Assembly: GCA_947466555.1 (NCBI GenBank)
Contig: CANIFK010000247.1
Coordinates: 1 to 7,393 of the forward strand
Direction of reading: 5' to 3'
DNA from: Acidobacteriota bacterium
Lineage (GTDB): Bacteria; Acidobacteriota; Terriglobia; Bryobacterales; Bryobacteraceae
DNA length: 7,393 nucleotides
Notes under the pieces: model-generated
The model's input: the letters and a program-made list of their open reading frames with translations, nothing else
What the model was told of the DNA's origin: nothing
Database searches by the model: none
In this document: one piece after another, positions 5,802 through 7,393 of the stretch
Numbering within the stretch: position 1 is the stretch's first letter
Layout: the number at the start of each line of letters is the position of its first letter
Translations under genes and position numbers: made by a program

Positions 5802-7393
5802 ATGAAGATTTGGGAAATGCTAACCGGAACTACAGGGTGTTGCTTGTTGGTGCTGGTCGCCGGTCTCTTGCCTGCGCCGGCGCTTTGGGGGGCGACTCCG
5901 CTGCCGGCGGGGAGCCTGATCCAACACCCGGCCCTTTTTTTCGACCTGCATCGCTCGCGTGTCATTTTCCTGCCCGGGCAGGAGGTCCGAGTGGCGACAG
6001 GCCAAACTCTGCTGCCCCGCGGAGCGCCGGCTTCTTTCGGCCGCCTGGCGCTGCCCTTCGCCTTCCCGTTGGGTGGCAGACGATGGACCGAGGCATACCT
6101 CAACCTGAACGGCTGCCTGACGTTCGGCGCGCCGGACGGTGGATTTCCTTATATTGCTACTTGGCCTGACGGCACGATGCGCATGCGCGCCGCCCAGGCC
6201 GAACTTGCCGCTGTGCGCGGCGAGAGTCATATGGTGGCCCCGTTCTGGGGGGTGAACGCGCAGGAGGGCGCGCGGGTCTGGATAAAGAAGTCGAAGCGCG
6301 ATGTCGTGATCACCTGGGACGTGGCACGCTATCAGTCCAGTTTTGAAGGCTACCAGCCATTGGGCCGCAATGTCTTCCAAGCACGCTTGCGAGCGACTGG
6401 GGAGGTGGAGTTCCGGTATGGGGAAGTGGCCGAGCGGGACGGAATTGTGGGTGTGTTTTCCGGTCTGCCGCCGAGTGAATCCAAGCTGGCAGACGGCGTG
6501 TTCGACGCCGGTTCGCTGCTCCACTTCATCGCGCCGGACCGGGGCCCTGCCACTCGTGTCTATGTGCTTAACGGCGACATCGGCACGATGCTCCGCCAGG
6601 ACGGCGATCATCCTGCGGTGGGCCTGCTGGTGGCTGAGTCGACGGGTGTGCTGACCGATCCGATAGCGCCTGCCTACGTGCGAACTGCCGGCGGTGAGAG
6701 CCACTTCTACCTGCCGAAGCTGGCTCTTACGGTTCCGGATCGTTTCCAGTGGAAGAGTGAAGACCAGAGTTCACTCGATGAACTCCGCTTGAAGCGGAGC
6801 TGGCGCTTTGGTGCGGATCTCTCCACGACCGGGCAGCGCGTGGACGGTAGCACTTACGAAGTGTTCCACTACCCTTCGATGTGGAAGTCGCGCCATGCCA
6901 CGTTTCGTGCGATCCACAGGTCCCGGCCGATTCACGCGGAGTTGGCTATCGCCTTCACGGATTTCCGCATCGACGACATTCACAACCATGGCTCGTCGAA
7001 CGCGGCGCTCGACGCCGAGGAAAAGCGCGGATGGCTGTCGGAGGATCTGCTTTCGGCGGCGGGACCGGTGTACTTGGGTCCTCGGTTTGCTGAGACGATC
7101 GTCACGCCTGAACGCACCTACAAGAACCATGCATTTGGGGTTGGCTGGATGGCCCACGAGATGATTCACCTTTGGGGCATTCGCGTGCAGCACACGCCAG
7201 CGATCGCCGGCGGGGAGTCTCATTGGCTGCCGAGGCTTGAGACGAGAGTCGTCGCGCCGGTGGCCGCCCTGTTCGCGGATCGTCCCTATCGGGAAGCGTC
7301 GCTGATGGGCGGAATGTCCGTGTTTCCCACGAGCAATGGCGGGTTCGAAGGAGCCAACTCCGGCGGCGCCGCCAGCGGGCTATCGGCGCTCGA
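5802..7393 (+). CDS. Secreted HExxH metalloprotease-like protein with nidogen-like domain, 3' truncated
   Basis: An uninterrupted frame from ATG 5802 to the window edge: 530 whole codons, no stop reached. An in-frame TAG at 5739 with no other ATG in between supports this start, and GAGGGA (5787-5792) may serve as ribosome-binding site. Residues 1-31 form a signal peptide (LLVLVAGLLPAPALWGA), so the protein is exported. Residues about 75-228 resemble a nidogen-like beta domain: ALPFAFPLGG, LNLNGCLTFG (N103-G104), APFWGVN (146-152), VVITWD, NVFQARL and a final VGVFSG. The part after about 260 is unfamiliar until WMAHEMIHLWG, an HExxH zinc motif (His452, Glu453, His456), followed by Gly459, His464, Glu472 and His474. 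The third ligand is not certain. The whole protein is not a family I recognise; an extracellular zinc peptidase is inferred from the motif. The C-terminus, and any anchor, is missing. Confidence 0.8.
   Translation, partial: MKIWEMLTGTTGCCLLVLVAGLLPAPALWGATPLPAGSLIQHPALFFDLHRSRVIFLPGQEVRVATGQTLLPRGAPASFGRLALPFAFPLGGRRWTEAYLNLNGCLTFGAPDGGFPYIATWPDGTMRMRAAQAELAAVRGESHMVAPFWGVNAQEGARVWIKKSKRDVVITWDVARYQSSFEGYQPLGRNVFQARLRATGEVEFRYGEVAERDGIVGVFSGLPPSESKLADGVFDAGSLLHFIAPDRGPATRVYVLNGDIGTMLRQDGDHPAVGLLVAESTGVLTDPIAPAYVRTAGGESHFYLPKLALTVPDRFQWKSEDQSSLDELRLKRSWRFGADLSTTGQRVDGSTYEVFHYPSMWKSRHATFRAIHRSRPIHAELAIAFTDFRIDDIHNHGSSNAALDAEEKRGWLSEDLLSAAGPVYLGPRFAETIVTPERTYKNHAFGVGWMAHEMIHLWGIRVQHTPAIAGGESHWLPRLETRVVAPVAALFADRPYREASLMGGMSVFPTSNGGFEGANSGGAASGLSAL

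Noticed and set aside
5820..6704. 294-residue minus-strand open frame
   Set aside because: It is antisense to the plus-strand frame, which has a signal peptide, domain motifs and an HExxH site; the minus translation has low-complexity His/Arg-rich stretches and no recognisable motif.

Overview
The window looks like a high-GC bacterial chromosome segment, most probably from an acidobacterium of the Solibacter/Bryobacter group. This rests on two signs: an Oar-like TonB-dependent receptor C-terminus with the phrasing typical of that group (GTSNYNSLQ..., a closing ...NPRRMQASLRFTF), and a PadR regulator heading an ABC-exporter operon. The taxonomic call is inference. There are no rRNA or tRNA genes, insertion sequences or CRISPR arrays that I can see.

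Layout. (1) Positions 1-1679, plus strand: the 3' end of a TonB-dependent outer-membrane receptor, followed after 20 nt by a secreted CE1-type (putative esterase, PF00756-like) alpha/beta hydrolase. (2) Positions 1680-2525, minus strand: a GIY-YIG nuclease-domain protein with a C-terminal DUF4357, converging on the esterase with no intergenic base between the two stop codons. (3) Positions 2553-5650, minus strand: a compact four-gene operon read from right to left, PadR regulator > 122-aa two-helix membrane protein > ABC ATPase > 552-aa polytopic permease. All three junctions overlap (8, 22 and 4 nt). (4) Positions 5651-5801: a divergent control region. It holds a clear sigma70-type promoter for the PadR operon (TTGCCA, 17 bp, TATACT) with a perfect 9+1+9 palindrome inside it, the best candidate for the PadR operator. 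(5) From 5802 to the window end, plus strand: an open reading frame of at least 530 codons, cut by the window edge, for a secreted protein with a nidogen-like beta domain and an HEMIH zinc-metalloprotease motif.

How the parts work together. The PadR operon reads as a self-controlled drug/peptide/lipid export module: PadR probably represses its own promoter until a ligand releases it, and the ATPase and permease are made by coupled translation. The receptor-esterase pair suggests uptake and hydrolysis of an esterified extracellular substrate. The GIY-YIG/DUF4357 gene has no obvious partner here. The least described item is the partial secreted metalloprotease-like protein, whose zinc site fits neither the classical metzincin nor the M1-type gluzincin spacing.
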